Part shown: piece by piece, positions 1-7,741 of the stretch
Position numbering within the stretch: the stretch's first letter is position 1
Layout: each line of letters begins with the position of its first letter
Assembly (NCBI GenBank): GCA_022775085.1
Contig: JALFJQ010000061.1
Location: forward strand, 1 to 55,284
Length of the DNA: 55,284 nucleotides
Reading direction: 5' to 3'
Source: Clostridiales bacterium
GTDB lineage: Bacteria > Bacillota > Clostridia > Oscillospirales > Oscillospiraceae
Position numbers and translations under genes: made by a program
The notes under the pieces: generated by a model
What the model was told of the DNA's origin: nothing
Database searches by the model: none
What the model saw: only the letters and a program-made list of their open reading frames with translations

Positions 1-183
1 CTTGCGCTCTTCCTTGCTCTGGTAGATGCACTCGCCGGAGCTGCCGCCGACGTACAAGCCTTTGACGCCCTTCTCAACGAACCAGCGGGTCAGAGCACGG
101 ACAGCCTCGGGGTTAATTTTACCTTCGGCGTCGTAGCAGGCGTAAAACGCGGGGATAATGCCCTGATATTTTGCGGTATCCAT
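1..183 (-). CDS. nanA: N-acetylneuraminate lyase, N-terminal part (cut by window edge)
   Basis: The 61 visible codons start with MDTAKYQGIIPAFYACYD and contain GLYVGGSSGE, the N-terminal strand and the substrate-carboxylate GxSGE loop of the NAL/DHDPS class I aldolase family. Family knowledge: the enzyme splits N-acetylneuraminate into N-acetylmannosamine and pyruvate in the cytoplasm through a lysine Schiff base; that lysine lies beyond the window. The ATG at 183 is preceded by a GAGGTG ribosome binding site. The gene follows the NanQ-like gene by 34 nt on the same strand, and the SiaPQM transporter diverges from the pair. Neighbourhood and the GSSGE variant favour NanA over dihydrodipicolinate synthase. 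Confidence 0.85.
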   Translation of the reverse strand, partial: MDTAKYQGIIPAFYACYDAEGKINPEAVRALTRWFVEKGVKGLYVGGSSGECIYQSKEERK

Positions 184-217
184 AGTAAATCACCTCATAA
201 TATATTTGTTTGAATTA

Positions 218-667
218 TTAAACTTTGAACTTGTAGCAGGCCTTTTCCACAAGGGTGCTTTCACCGTCCATGACCTTCACCATGTGTACATCCTCGGGGA
301 ACACAATGAGAATGTCCTCGGTGGTCATGTGGAACCAGACCTGCACATCGCCTTCGTAGCCGATGAAATCTTCCTCGGGCTTCCGGGCCGTCTCTTTCAA
401 TGCCGCCGCGTTGGTGACACCGATTTTCTCGTGGCCGGACAGAAGAACGTGCATATCCGCATACTTTGCGTGGCCTTCCCAAATGGCCTGTTCCTGGGGC
501 ATCGTCTGATAGTCAAAGCGGTTGACAAAGGTTTGGTCGCCGTCGATATCGTTGCGGCCCTTGTGCAGCTGGCTGAGATCCGTGCTCAACAGATGATGGA
601 TGGCGGTATCCAGGCTGCTGCTCATGCCCAGATAACGTCTGAGGTTCTCGCGCTTTGTATAGATCAA
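218..667 (-). CDS. nanQ: YhcH/YjgK/YiaL (DUF386) family protein, probable sialic acid anomerase
   Basis: This 149-residue protein has the usual length and pattern of the cupin-like YhcH/YjgK/YiaL family, including HAKYADMHVLLSG (residues near 70) and the C-terminal segment IVFPEDVHMVKV with the metal-site histidine. Family knowledge: E. coli NanQ (YhcH) speeds sialic acid anomer interconversion, and family members are often linked to sialate genes. The start appears to be TTG at 667, after a GAGGGTG ribosome binding site; no ATG fits better. It is the first gene of a nanQ-nanA unit divergent from siaP. The anomerase role is inferred from family and context. Confidence 0.8.
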   Translation of the reverse strand: MIYTKRENLRRYLGMSSSLDTAIHHLLSTDLSQLHKGRNDIDGDQTFVNRFDYQTMPQEQAIWEGHAKYADMHVLLSGHEKIGVTNAAALKETARKPEEDFIGYEGDVQVWFHMTTEDILIVFPEDVHMVKVMDGESTLVEKACYKFKV

Positions 668-715
668 AAAATCACCCTCTCAAATATGTTTCGGGAACTA
701 ATGCTGTACGAGCTC

Positions 716-744
716 ATGATAGCATGGGCGGCGGCAGAATGCAA
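716..744 (-). promoter_or_regulatory. Probable promoter of nanQ-nanA
   Basis: On the minus strand TTGCAT (744-739) and TATCAT (721-716) are separated by 17 nt, and the nanQ start lies about 50 nt downstream. The assignment rests on consensus matching only. Confidence 0.45.
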
Positions 745-789
745 TAGGAGAAATGATATTTTGAAAATTTGTTACAATGAACAAAAAAC

Positions 790-806
790 GTGAAAATAAT
801 TTTCAC
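790..806. promoter_or_regulatory. Perfect 17-nt palindrome, candidate operator of the sialate regulator
   Basis: GTGAAAAT-A-ATTTTCAC is a perfect inverted repeat lying in the nanQ/siaP divergent region, 20 nt upstream of the siaP -35 box. The TGAAA...TTTCA pattern resembles sites of RpiR-family regulators. The rpiR-type gene at the end of this locus is the likely partner, by inference. Confidence 0.45.
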
Positions 807-826
807 AATCGGATAGCAAATAAAGA

Positions 827-855
827 TTGACATATGTAGAATCGTTGTTTATTAT
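827..855 (+). promoter_or_regulatory. Probable promoter of siaPQM-AGE
   Basis: TTGACA (827-832) and TATTAT (850-855) are spaced by exactly 17 nt, about 105 nt upstream of siaP. The consensus -35 makes this a good vegetative sigma factor promoter. Confidence 0.65.
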
Positions 856-960
856 GTATACAAACGAAAAACAGCGCGCGGAAAACATAGGCAATTTCAC
901 AGTGTATTCAACGGCTCCTGCCGATGAAGATATTATTATTCGAAGAAAGGTCGAGAAAAC

Positions 961-1962
961 ATGAAGAAATTGATCGCGGTACTCCTGGTCGTCGCAACCT
1001 GCATGCTGGCCCTGGCTGGATGCGGTGGCTCCGGCAGCGCAGCAAAGGCTGAGCAGAACGTCACCCTGAAGCTGGGCTTCCAGGCAAACTCCTCCTCCAA
1101 CGAGTACAAGGCAGCTGAACTGATGGCTGAGAAGGCCAAGGAGTATTCCAACGGCACCATCACCATTGAGATCTACCCCGGCGCCCAGCTGGGCGATGAC
1201 CGGGCCATGATCGACCAGGTCGCCGCCGGTGCGCTGGACATGGTCTTCGCCGAGACCGGCAGAATGGGTCTGTGGGAGCCGGAACTGGAGATCTTCGGCT
1301 ATCCTTTCGCATTCGATGATTTCGATCACATGATGCGAACCCTGAACGACACCGAGTACGGTCAGTCCATCTACGCCAATCTGGAGGCCCGGGGCTGGAA
1401 GGTTCTGGCCGATGCCTACAACGGCACCAGACAGACCACTTCCAATAAGAAGATTGAGTCCATTGATGACATGAAGGGCATGAAGCTGAGAGTTCCTAAC
1501 GCCGATGCCAACCTGGCTTTCGCCAAGTACTCCGGCGCTGCCGCTACCCCCATGGCCTTCTCTGAGGTCTATCTGGCTCTGAAGACCAACGCGGTCGACG
1601 GTCAGGAGAACCCCCTGTCCACCATCGATGCCCAGAAGTTCTACGAGGTTCAGGACTACTGTGCTCTGACCGGCCACATCATCAACGATAACAACTACAT
1701 CATCAGCAAGATTGTCTATGATAAGCTCTCTGCCGCCCAGCAGGAAGCCATCACCAAGGCCGCTCAGGACGCTGCCGCGTTCCACACCGAGACCTTCGAG
1801 AACGACGAGCAGGCTCTGATCGAGAAGTTCGAGCAGGAAGGCATGACCATCACGACTCCGGACAAGGCTCCCTTCCGTGAGGCTTGCGCTCCGATGTACG
1901 ATGAGTACGTTGCCAAGTACGGCGACGCGGCTGTAAAGGCCATCGAAGAAGCCAGACAGTAA
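961..1962 (+). CDS. siaP: TRAP transporter sialic acid-binding lipoprotein
   Basis: The 333-residue protein begins with a lipoprotein signal peptide ending in the lipobox LAGC (Cys about residue 21), so it is tethered to the membrane as expected in a Gram-positive cell. The mature part is a DctP-type binding protein very close to SiaP: NGTRQTTSN, KLRVPNA (the Arg near residue 177 matches the SiaP arginine that binds the sialate carboxylate), PMAFSEVYLALKTNAVDGQEN and QAQKFYEVQ-like segments. It captures Neu5Ac and hands it to the SiaQM membrane subunits. It is first in siaP-siaQ-siaM-AGE and is followed by an 11-bp hairpin that may raise its expression above that of the permease genes. SiaP rather than a C4-dicarboxylate protein is supported by motifs and by nanA/nanQ next to it. 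Confidence 0.92.
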   Translation: MKKLIAVLLVVATCMLALAGCGGSGSAAKAEQNVTLKLGFQANSSSNEYKAAELMAEKAKEYSNGTITIEIYPGAQLGDDRAMIDQVAAGALDMVFAETGRMGLWEPELEIFGYPFAFDDFDHMMRTLNDTEYGQSIYANLEARGWKVLADAYNGTRQTTSNKKIESIDDMKGMKLRVPNADANLAFAKYSGAAATPMAFSEVYLALKTNAVDGQENPLSTIDAQKFYEVQDYCALTGHIINDNNYIISKIVYDKLSAAQQEAITKAAQDAAAFHTETFENDEQALIEKFEQEGMTITTPDKAPFREACAPMYDEYVAKYGDAAVKAIEEARQ

Positions 1963-1971
1963 TCAGAAACT

Positions 1972-1998
1972 GTTAAGGGGCCTTCGCGGCCCCTTAAC
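1972..1998 (+). terminator. Intergenic hairpin between siaP and siaQ
   Basis: Arms 1972-1982 and 1988-1998 form a perfect 11-bp stem (GTTAAGGGGCC / GGCCCCTTAAC) with a TTCGC loop. The short, weak T stretch after it suggests partial termination or mRNA 3'-end protection that boosts siaP over the membrane genes. Confidence 0.6.
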
Positions 1999-2039
1999 TC
2001 TATTGCTATTGGTATTCAACGTTTTTGGGAGTGTTTTAT

Positions 2040-2597
2040 ATGAAAAATGGAAAAAACGCTATCAAAACGCCTGCCGACGTGGTTCACGCGGCGGAAAAGC
2101 TGGAGCAGCTTGTTGCGGTGATTCTGTTCAACGTCATTCTGTTCTCCCTTTTCTGGCAGGCATTGACCAGAAAGATCGGCTCTCCCGCCTCCTGGACGGA
2201 TGAGACCTGCCGTCTTCTGTTTGTGTGGTTGGGTGCTCTGGGCTGCCATCTGGCCCAGAAGGAAAACATCCACGTCCGGATCGACGCCATTCTGCTGGCG
2301 CTGCCGAAGAAGGTGCAGCTCATTATCGAAGCGGCCATCGACGTGGTCATGATCTTCCTGCTGTCCCTGATCTTCTATCACACCTTCTCCATCGTACAGA
2401 GAAAGGCTTTTACCCCGCTGGTCACCCTGGGCATCGGCGAGAGCTGGCTCTATGGCGCCATGTTCCTGTGGACTGCGCTGACCATCATCGAGATGATCGC
2501 CCAGCTGGTGAACATCGTCAAGAACGGCGAGGTCGTCCGGGCCTGGGTTGCTGAGGACGCGAGAAACGACTTCTATGACATAAAGGAGTGGGAGTAA
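2040..2597 (+). CDS. siaQ: TRAP transporter small membrane subunit (SiaQ/DctQ type)
   Basis: The 185-residue protein shows the four hydrophobic helices of DctQ subunits, with the conserved WTDETCRLLFVWLGALG segment after the second helix and KENIHVRID following it. It forms the membrane complex with SiaM and docks the SiaP binding protein; transport is driven by sodium in this family. The ATG at 2040 is chosen because a GGGAGTG site ends about 7 nt before it; an in-frame TTG at 2025 would place the ribosome binding site inside the gene. The stop codon is 2 nt from the siaM start. Confidence 0.9.
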   Translation: MKNGKNAIKTPADVVHAAEKLEQLVAVILFNVILFSLFWQALTRKIGSPASWTDETCRLLFVWLGALGCHLAQKENIHVRIDAILLALPKKVQLIIEAAIDVVMIFLLSLIFYHTFSIVQRKAFTPLVTLGIGESWLYGAMFLWTALTIIEMIAQLVNIVKNGEVVRAWVAEDARNDFYDIKEWE

Positions 2598-2599
2598 GT

Positions 2600-3889
2600 A
2601 TGCACATGATAATGACCTTTGTCCTGTGGTTTGTCCTGATCTTCCTGGGTGTGCATGTTGGTTACGCCCTCATCGCGGCGTCCATGTTCTTCTTCACCGT
2701 TTCGGGCAGCCTGAATCTGGTGCCTTTCGCGCTGGAACAGATGTTTAACGGCGTCAACAGCCAAACGCTGCTGGCAGTTCCGTTCTTTGTCCTCGCGGGC
2801 AACCTGATGAACGGCGGCGGCGTTACCACCCGTATCTTTGATTTCGCTGCTTCCATGATCGGCCACAAAAAGGGCGGTCTGGCCCACGTCAACGTACTGG
2901 CTTCTCTGATCTTCTCCGGTATGTCCGGCTCCGCTCTGGCTGATGCCGGCGGTCTGGGCCAGCTGGAGATCAAGAGCATGAAGGATGCCGGCTTCGACGA
3001 AGGCTTCGCCGGCGGCATCACCGCTGCCAGCTGCATCATCGGGCCTCTGGTTCCCCCCTCCACACCGCTGATCATCTACGCCGTGCTGGCCAACCAAAGC
3101 GTTGAGAAGCTGTTCATGGCCGGTTTCCTGCCGGGCCTGCTGACCACCGCTGCCCTGATGGTCATGTGCGCCTTCCTCGCCCACAAGAGAAACTACCCCT
3201 CCGAGCCCAAGAGAAGCTGGGGCTACCGGATGAATTCCTTCAAGAAGAGCTTCTGGGCGCTGCTGACCCCGGTCATCATCCTCGTTGGCATCTTCACCGG
3301 CTACTTCACCCCCACCGAGGCTGCCGTTGTCGCCGCTCTGTACACCATGATCCTCGGCTTCTTCGTGTACAAGGAACTGACCCTGAAGAGCTTCTTCAAG
3401 ATCTGCCTGGACTCCATCAAGACCAGCGGCACCATCGTGCTGATGATCCTTGGCGTTACCCTGTTCCAGTTCGTCATCTCCCGTGAGCAGATGCCTCAGG
3501 CCATTGCTACCTTCTTCGTCAGCAATGTGAACTCCAAGCTGATGCTCCTGCTGATGATCAACATTGTTCTTCTGCTGCTGGGCACCTGCATCGACGCTCT
3601 GCCTCTGCAGATGATCCTGGTCCCCATCCTGCTGCCCGCAGTCATGGCTTACGGTGTCAACCCCATCCAGTTCGGTGTCGTGGTCATCTTCAACCTGATG
3701 ATCGGCATTCTGACGCCCCCCATGGGCACCGCTCTGTTCGTGGTTTCCCGGGTCGGCAATATTCAGTTTAAGACGCTGGTCAAGGGTGTTCTTCCCTTCC
3801 TGATCCCGCTGATCATCACCCTGATCCTGCTGAACGTCTTCCCCCAGATCACCCTGTTCCTGCCCACTCTGCTCACCGGCGGCGTGTGA
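2600..3889 (+). CDS. siaM: TRAP transporter large membrane subunit (SiaM/DctM type)
   Basis: About 429 residues with some twelve hydrophobic segments typical of DctM, including SGMSGSALADAGGLGQLEIK (a family sodium/substrate region), GPLVPPSTPLIIY and LTPPMGTALFVVSR. It is the sodium-coupled translocation subunit for sialic acid. The ATG at 2600 follows GGGAG by 5 nt and comes just after the siaQ stop; an in-frame GTG at 2588 is possible but overlaps siaQ. A strong terminator follows the gene. Confidence 0.92.
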   Translation: MHMIMTFVLWFVLIFLGVHVGYALIAASMFFFTVSGSLNLVPFALEQMFNGVNSQTLLAVPFFVLAGNLMNGGGVTTRIFDFAASMIGHKKGGLAHVNVLASLIFSGMSGSALADAGGLGQLEIKSMKDAGFDEGFAGGITAASCIIGPLVPPSTPLIIYAVLANQSVEKLFMAGFLPGLLTTAALMVMCAFLAHKRNYPSEPKRSWGYRMNSFKKSFWALLTPVIILVGIFTGYFTPTEAAVVAALYTMILGFFVYKELTLKSFFKICLDSIKTSGTIVLMILGVTLFQFVISREQMPQAIATFFVSNVNSKLMLLLMINIVLLLLGTCIDALPLQMILVPILLPAVMAYGVNPIQFGVVVIFNLMIGILTPPMGTALFVVSRVGNIQFKTLVKGVLPFLIPLIITLILLNVFPQITLFLPTLLTGGV

Positions 3890-3904
3890 TCAGCACTCAA
3901 TTTT

Positions 3905-3940
3905 CCCCACCCCCAGGCTTGAGGGGTGGGGGTTCCTTTC
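3905..3940 (+). terminator. Rho-independent terminator after siaM
   Basis: CCCCACCCC (3905-3913) and GGGGTGGGG (3923-3931) form a perfect 9-bp GC stem followed by a T-rich stretch. The epimerase gene begins 50 nt downstream, so the hairpin probably attenuates read-through rather than fully ending the unit. Confidence 0.7.
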
Positions 3941-3980
3941 GCATATCTGACTTTTCTGTATATTTAGGAGGTAACTTCCA

Positions 3981-5180
3981 ATGGATCGTGAAAAATTTAT
4001 CACCCAACGCCAGTGGGTCCGTGACCAGCTGGCAAATGTGGCCGACTTCTGGCTGAAAAACGGCATGGACCATGAGAATGGCGGTATCTACACCTGTCTG
4101 GACCGCACCGGCAAGATCTACTCCACCGACAAGAGCGTGTGGATGCAGGGCCGCTGCGGCTGGACCTACGCCTACCTGTGCCACGTCTACGGCGTGAAGG
4201 AAGAGTGGCTGGCCGCTTCCAAGAGCTGCATTGATTTCCTGGAAAAGTACTGTGTCAACCATGAGGCCGGCGGACGGCTGTACTTCACCGTTACCGGCGA
4301 CGGCAAGCCCCTGCGTCAGCGCCGCTACTGCTACAGCGAGGCCTTCTACTGCATCGCCAACGCCGAGTATTACGGCATCACCGGCGAAAAGGAGCATCTG
4401 GAGCGTGCCCGCCGTGCCTACGATATGTACTGGAACCTGAACCACGGTATGCCCGACCCCACCGGCATGGGCCCCAAGACCATCCCCGAGACTCGTACCG
4501 GCCGCAGCCTGGGTATCCCCATGATCATTCTGAACGTCACCGGCGTCATGAAGCGGGTGGACCCCGAGAACGCCACCCTGTACGACGAGCGGGCCAAGGA
4601 GTGCATCCACGACATCTTTGCCTACCACGTCAAGCCCGATCTCAAGTGCACTCTCGAAAACGTGGCTCTCGACGGCACTCCCCGGCTGGACATCACCGAG
4701 GGACGCATGGTGAACCCCGGTCACGACATCGAGTGCAGCTGGTTCCTGATGGATTACGCCAACGAAGTGGACGACAAGGAGCTGCACGACAAGGCCGTCG
4801 ACGTGTTCAACATGGCCTTCAATATGGGCTGGGACAAGGAGTACGGCGGCATTCTGTACTTCATGGACTGCCTGGGCAATCCTCCCGAGGCCTACGAGCA
4901 CGACATGAAGCTGTGGTGGCCCCACAATGAGGCCCTGATCGCCTCCATGATGATCTACCGGGACACCAAGGACGAAAAGTATCTGGAAATTTTCAACCAG
5001 CTGCTTGACTACTGCCAGACCTACTTTGCCGACGAGTACGGCGAATGGTACGGCTACCTGCGCCGTGACGGCAAGCCCACCCAGCCCGCCTGCAAGGGCA
5101 GCACCTTCAAAGGCCCCTTCCATGTGCCCCGCTGCCTGATCATGCTGGATCAGATGATGACTCAGATCCTGGGCGAGTAA
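3981..5180 (+). CDS. N-acylglucosamine 2-epimerase (AGE / renin-binding protein family)
   Basis: The 399-residue protein matches the AGE family (alpha6/alpha6 barrel) in length and motifs: QGRCGWTYAYL near residue 58, NPGHDIECSW with the catalytic-type His near residue 249, WWPHNEA near 313 and GPFHVPRC with the second catalytic-type His near 380. Family knowledge: the enzyme interconverts N-acetylmannosamine and N-acetylglucosamine without phosphorylation. Here it would take the ManNAc released by NanA to GlcNAc, replacing the NanE/NanK route, which is not visible. AGGAGG precedes the ATG by 7 nt. Related cellobiose 2-epimerases are less likely given the sialate context. Confidence 0.88.
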   Translation: MDREKFITQRQWVRDQLANVADFWLKNGMDHENGGIYTCLDRTGKIYSTDKSVWMQGRCGWTYAYLCHVYGVKEEWLAASKSCIDFLEKYCVNHEAGGRLYFTVTGDGKPLRQRRYCYSEAFYCIANAEYYGITGEKEHLERARRAYDMYWNLNHGMPDPTGMGPKTIPETRTGRSLGIPMIILNVTGVMKRVDPENATLYDERAKECIHDIFAYHVKPDLKCTLENVALDGTPRLDITEGRMVNPGHDIECSWFLMDYANEVDDKELHDKAVDVFNMAFNMGWDKEYGGILYFMDCLGNPPEAYEHDMKLWWPHNEALIASMMIYRDTKDEKYLEIFNQLLDYCQTYFADEYGEWYGYLRRDGKPTQPACKGSTFKGPFHVPRCLIMLDQMMTQILGE

Positions 5181-5190
5181 CATCCATAAG

Positions 5191-5218
5191 GCAGGGCGGG
5201 AGCAAGCCCCCGCCCTGC
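5191..5218 (+). terminator. GC-rich hairpin after the epimerase gene
   Basis: GCAGGGCGGG (5191-5200) pairs with CCCGCCCTGC (5209-5218) as a perfect 10-bp stem. There is no T tract, so it may be an mRNA processing or attenuation hairpin before the regulator gene rather than a full terminator. Confidence 0.5.
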
Positions 5219-5250
5219 AGAGGAATTCCCAAAATAAAGGAGACACGACC

Positions 5251-6101
5251 ATGAACGAGCAGAGCATGGACATCCTGGAACGCATTCGTGCCTCCTATTA
5301 CCAGCTCACCGCCGCTGAGCGCAAGGTGGCAGACTACGTGCTGACCCAGCATTCTCAGGTTCAGTTCATGTCCATCACCCAGCTTGCGGACGAATGCGGC
5401 ACCGCAGAGACACCGTCACCCGGTTTTGTCGCAGCCTGAAGCTAAAGGGTTTCAATGCCTTCAAGATCGAGCTGGCCCGACATTCCGTGCTGGGGGCCAG
5501 CAGCCGCCGCGAGCCTGTGTCCACGGACACCCTTGCCGGGCGTGTACAGGAATCCGGACGGCTTGCCATCGATGCTGTCCACCAGGCCACGGAGTTGATG
5601 GACCTGAACCAGATTGGCCGGGCTGTGGAGCTGATCGAGCAGGCACCGACCGTGTTGTGCCTCGGTTCCGGCGGCTCCATGATCATGGCCTGCGAGTGCG
5701 ATCATCTGTTCTCTACCGTGACCGGGAAATTTACCACGATCTCAGATGCCCATATGCAGATCTCTGCCGTTGCCACCATGGATCCCAAGGGTGTGATCAT
5801 CCTGTTTTCCTATTCCGGCGCCACCACCGGCGGGATACAGATATTGGAGTTGGCCCGTCAGCGGGGCATCCGGACGATCCTCGTGACCCGGTTCCAGAAG
5901 TCCCCGGCGGCGAAGCTGTCGGAGGTGGTACTGTGCTGCGGCTCCAACGAAAGCCCCTTCCAGTTCGGCTCAGTTCCAGCGAAGGTGGCCCAGTTGGTGG
6001 TTATAGATGTTTTCTTTCAGGAATATTGCCTGCGCAATCAGGAGAGCTGTAACGAGCGTGTCCAGTACATTGCTTCTGCATTGTCTGCCTTGCACATATG
6101 A
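5251..6101 (+). pseudogene. RpiR-family transcriptional regulator, broken by a frameshift
   Basis: The first frame (5251-5439) encodes the RpiR N-terminal helix-turn-helix start: MDILERIRASYYQLTAAERK and ITQLADECGTAE. The rest, from TVTRFCRSLKLKGFNAFK through the SIS sugar-phosphate domain (LCLGSGGSMIMA, LFSYSGATTGGIQIL), lies in another frame ending at 6101. The shift falls near 5407-5413 inside the DNA-recognition helix and is repaired on paper by one extra base there, so a 1-nt deletion or sequence error is likely. No slippery heptamer was seen. An intact version would sense an amino-sugar phosphate and control the sialate operon. RBS AAAGGAG precedes ATG 5251. Confidence 0.8.
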
Positions 6102-6176
6102 TGTTATTTTCTAACATCATATCGTTATGTTATCTTTCAGAATATAGGACAGTTTTTCTACTCTGGTATAATATCT

Positions 6177-6726
6177 CTATGCATCAAACGAAATCACCGT
6201 TTCCTTCGGCAGTTTCTCCCTCTGACAATTCAAAAGATAGGAAATTGCATGCTTGGCAAAGGGCTGTGAGATCATCAAATCCCAATCCGCAAGCTGAATG
6301 ATCTGCGCTGTCTTTTCCTCAAAGTTAAACTGAATTTCGCCCCATTCGCCGTCGCAGTCTGCCTGATACAGGTAGGTTGCGGCGGCGATTTTTGTTTTCG
6401 CTTCTTTTGAGATCTCCCGGTGCATAGCCATTGCAATACTTTGTTGGCCTTGCATTGGTGGTCAGAAACCAGCGCCCGCAGGTTCGGCACTTCTTGGGAG
6501 CATGGCCGACACACAGCCCTTCATATAAATCGGAACGGAACATCCCTACAAAGGAAACATAGTTCATCCGCTTGACCAGCGTCAAAGCCATGTTTCCGGG
6601 GTGAACCACCGATGTATACTGCACGGTGGTGTTTGCCTTTGACATCCAGACATTACCCTCGTCAAGCCTATCCGTCAGTGGGAAGCGCTCTCCGAAAAGT
6701 TCCGCATATGAAGACGCAAAATACAA
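6177..6726 (-). pseudogene. Degenerate accessory gene with CxxC...C zinc-binding motif (DUF6076-like)
   Basis: Read on the minus strand, 6726-6410 encodes a piece with KKCRTCGRWFLTTNAR followed by TKYCNGYAPGD, a CxxC...C zinc-binding pattern seen in clostridial mobile-element proteins such as DUF6076. After about 6410 the frame is lost. A different frame (down to 6177) carries a plausible coding segment with ADCDGEWGEIQFNFEEK that I do not recognise. Either one gene is frameshifted or two fragments are joined. There is no convincing ribosome binding site. The DUF6076 label is tentative. Confidence 0.4.
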
Positions 6727-6880
6727 TGCGGCGTTTGACCGCTGTGTGGATGTGATGACCCGGCTGATTGAGAAATACGGTCATCAGGTTTTGGAGAAAT
6801 TGGATCAGGAGGCTTCAAAAGCGATGGGGCATTCGCAGGATGATGCGCAGGCGAAGCCACTGAAAGGGGAAGCTGCGTAA
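6707..6880 (+). other. Partial small reading frame, no clear start
   Basis: The frame from 6707 to 6880 reads like real protein (CVDVMTRLIEKYGHQVLEKL, then a charged tail) and ends just before the XRE promoter. Its upstream part overlaps the fragment on the other strand, and there is neither a good start codon nor a ribosome binding site. It is probably the 3' remnant of an accessory gene. I do not recognise the family. Confidence 0.3.
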
Positions 6881-6892
6881 AAAAGTGGTTTT

Positions 6893-6941
6893 ACACGTTG
6901 CGTATTTGCTTTCGCTGTGCTATAATAAGTACGCAACGTGT
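6893..6941 (+). promoter_or_regulatory. Promoter framed by a perfect 12-nt inverted repeat
   Basis: ACACGTTGCGTA (6893-6904) and TACGCAACGTGT (6930-6941) are exact reverse complements. The first arm contains the -35 box TTGCGT (6898-6903); TATAAT (6921-6926) follows after exactly 17 nt; the second arm covers the expected transcription start. This geometry fits an autoregulatory operator for the XRE protein encoded 26 nt downstream. Confidence 0.7.
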
Positions 6942-6966
6942 ATTCCTGCTATATGGAGAAAAGCAA

Positions 6967-7206
6967 ATGGATTGTAAAGACAGAATGATTAAATTGCGGG
7001 AAAGTACAGGACTGAACCGAAAGGACTTCTGCAAGCTGGTTCACGTCCCCTACCGGACAATGACGGAGTGGGAATTGGGCAATCGCCACGCACCGGATTA
7101 TGTTCTTTTCCTTTTGGAGTACTACATCCGCAAGGAGGGCCTTGCAGTAAAAGAGATGAACGAAGGAGGTAGGATCGTTGAAAGGGTATTCATAGGCCTC
7201 GATTAA
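6967..7206 (+). CDS. Small XRE/Cro-type helix-turn-helix regulator
   Basis: The 79-residue protein consists of one HTH domain: MIKLRESTGLNRKDFCKLVH, then VPYRTMTEWELGNRHAPDYV as the recognition-helix region, followed by LLEYYIRKEG. Such short regulators accompany clostridial mobile elements and toxin-antitoxin-like cassettes. The ATG at 6967 follows GGAGAA by 7 nt; an upstream in-frame TTG/GTG region lies inside the promoter. No partner gene remains intact beside it, so its target may be itself or a lost element. The operator-like repeat around its promoter supports autoregulation. Confidence 0.75.
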   Translation: MDCKDRMIKLRESTGLNRKDFCKLVHVPYRTMTEWELGNRHAPDYVLFLLEYYIRKEGLAVKEMNEGGRIVERVFIGLD

Positions 7207-7221
7207 CAGTTAAATATGATA

Positions 7222-7487
7222 AATTCGTTGGAAATAAAACTTGCTGATAAAAACAATTTCGGTCGCAATTCTCTTCATGATTTTAGGCGATATCGAGAAG
7301 TGAAGAATGTTTAGTTTCATTCTTGACTTTGCCACCAGTATTTATACTGTCATACTTTGTCGATTACACAGAATTCTCTGAGGTCTCTTTTTACACCGCA
7401 ATGGGCTTCCGCCGGAGTGCTGATCCCATTGCTTCCTGCATAGAGGACGAGCCCTATGACTTGCAGATGGAATGCAAAATTATCTGA
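7222..7487 (+). pseudogene. Acetyltransferase-like (GNAT) remnants in two frames
   Basis: One frame (7222-7314) ends in SLHDFRRYREVKNV; another (to the stop at 7485-7487) reads FYTAMGFRRSADPIASCIED followed by EPYDLQMECKII. FYxAMGF followed by a terminal strand is typical of the GNAT C-terminal end. Neither piece has a start codon or ribosome binding site, so both are taken as decay remnants. The family call is tentative. Confidence 0.35.
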
Positions 7488-7741
7488 CAGTTTTTCAGAT
7501 TTATTTGGTCGATATGTTCCCGCACACATAGAGGGTGGATTTGTTCCCCTGTACTGTTGTTATTCACGGCATTGTCTCGTCCCATGTGGAAAGTATCTGC
7601 TGTCTTGTGCGGAAATAAGTTTGCAACAACAGGTGAATGCTCCCTTTTTGATTTGCATTATCTGTCGTTTAAGGATATACTGGGTCATATACGTTCAAGA
7701 AACTATTTCCATTGTGAACGCCTGTATAGAAAGAATCGTTT
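7488..7741 (+). other. Lower-GC gap without a convincing gene
   Basis: A 62-codon frame (7557-7745) overlaps the next start codon by ATGA but matches nothing I recognise and lacks a ribosome binding site. Nothing else was seen here. The stretch continues the decayed patch that begins at about 6.1 kb. Confidence 0.3.

Noticed and set aside
772..1785. Long open frame on the minus strand opposite siaP (337 codons)
   Set aside because: It is the antisense shadow of siaP, lacks a ribosome binding site and family motifs, and siaP is a clear family match.
5395..5420. Programmed ribosomal frameshift in the RpiR gene
   Set aside because: There is no slippery heptamer and no internal Shine-Dalgarno-like enhancer at the frame change.
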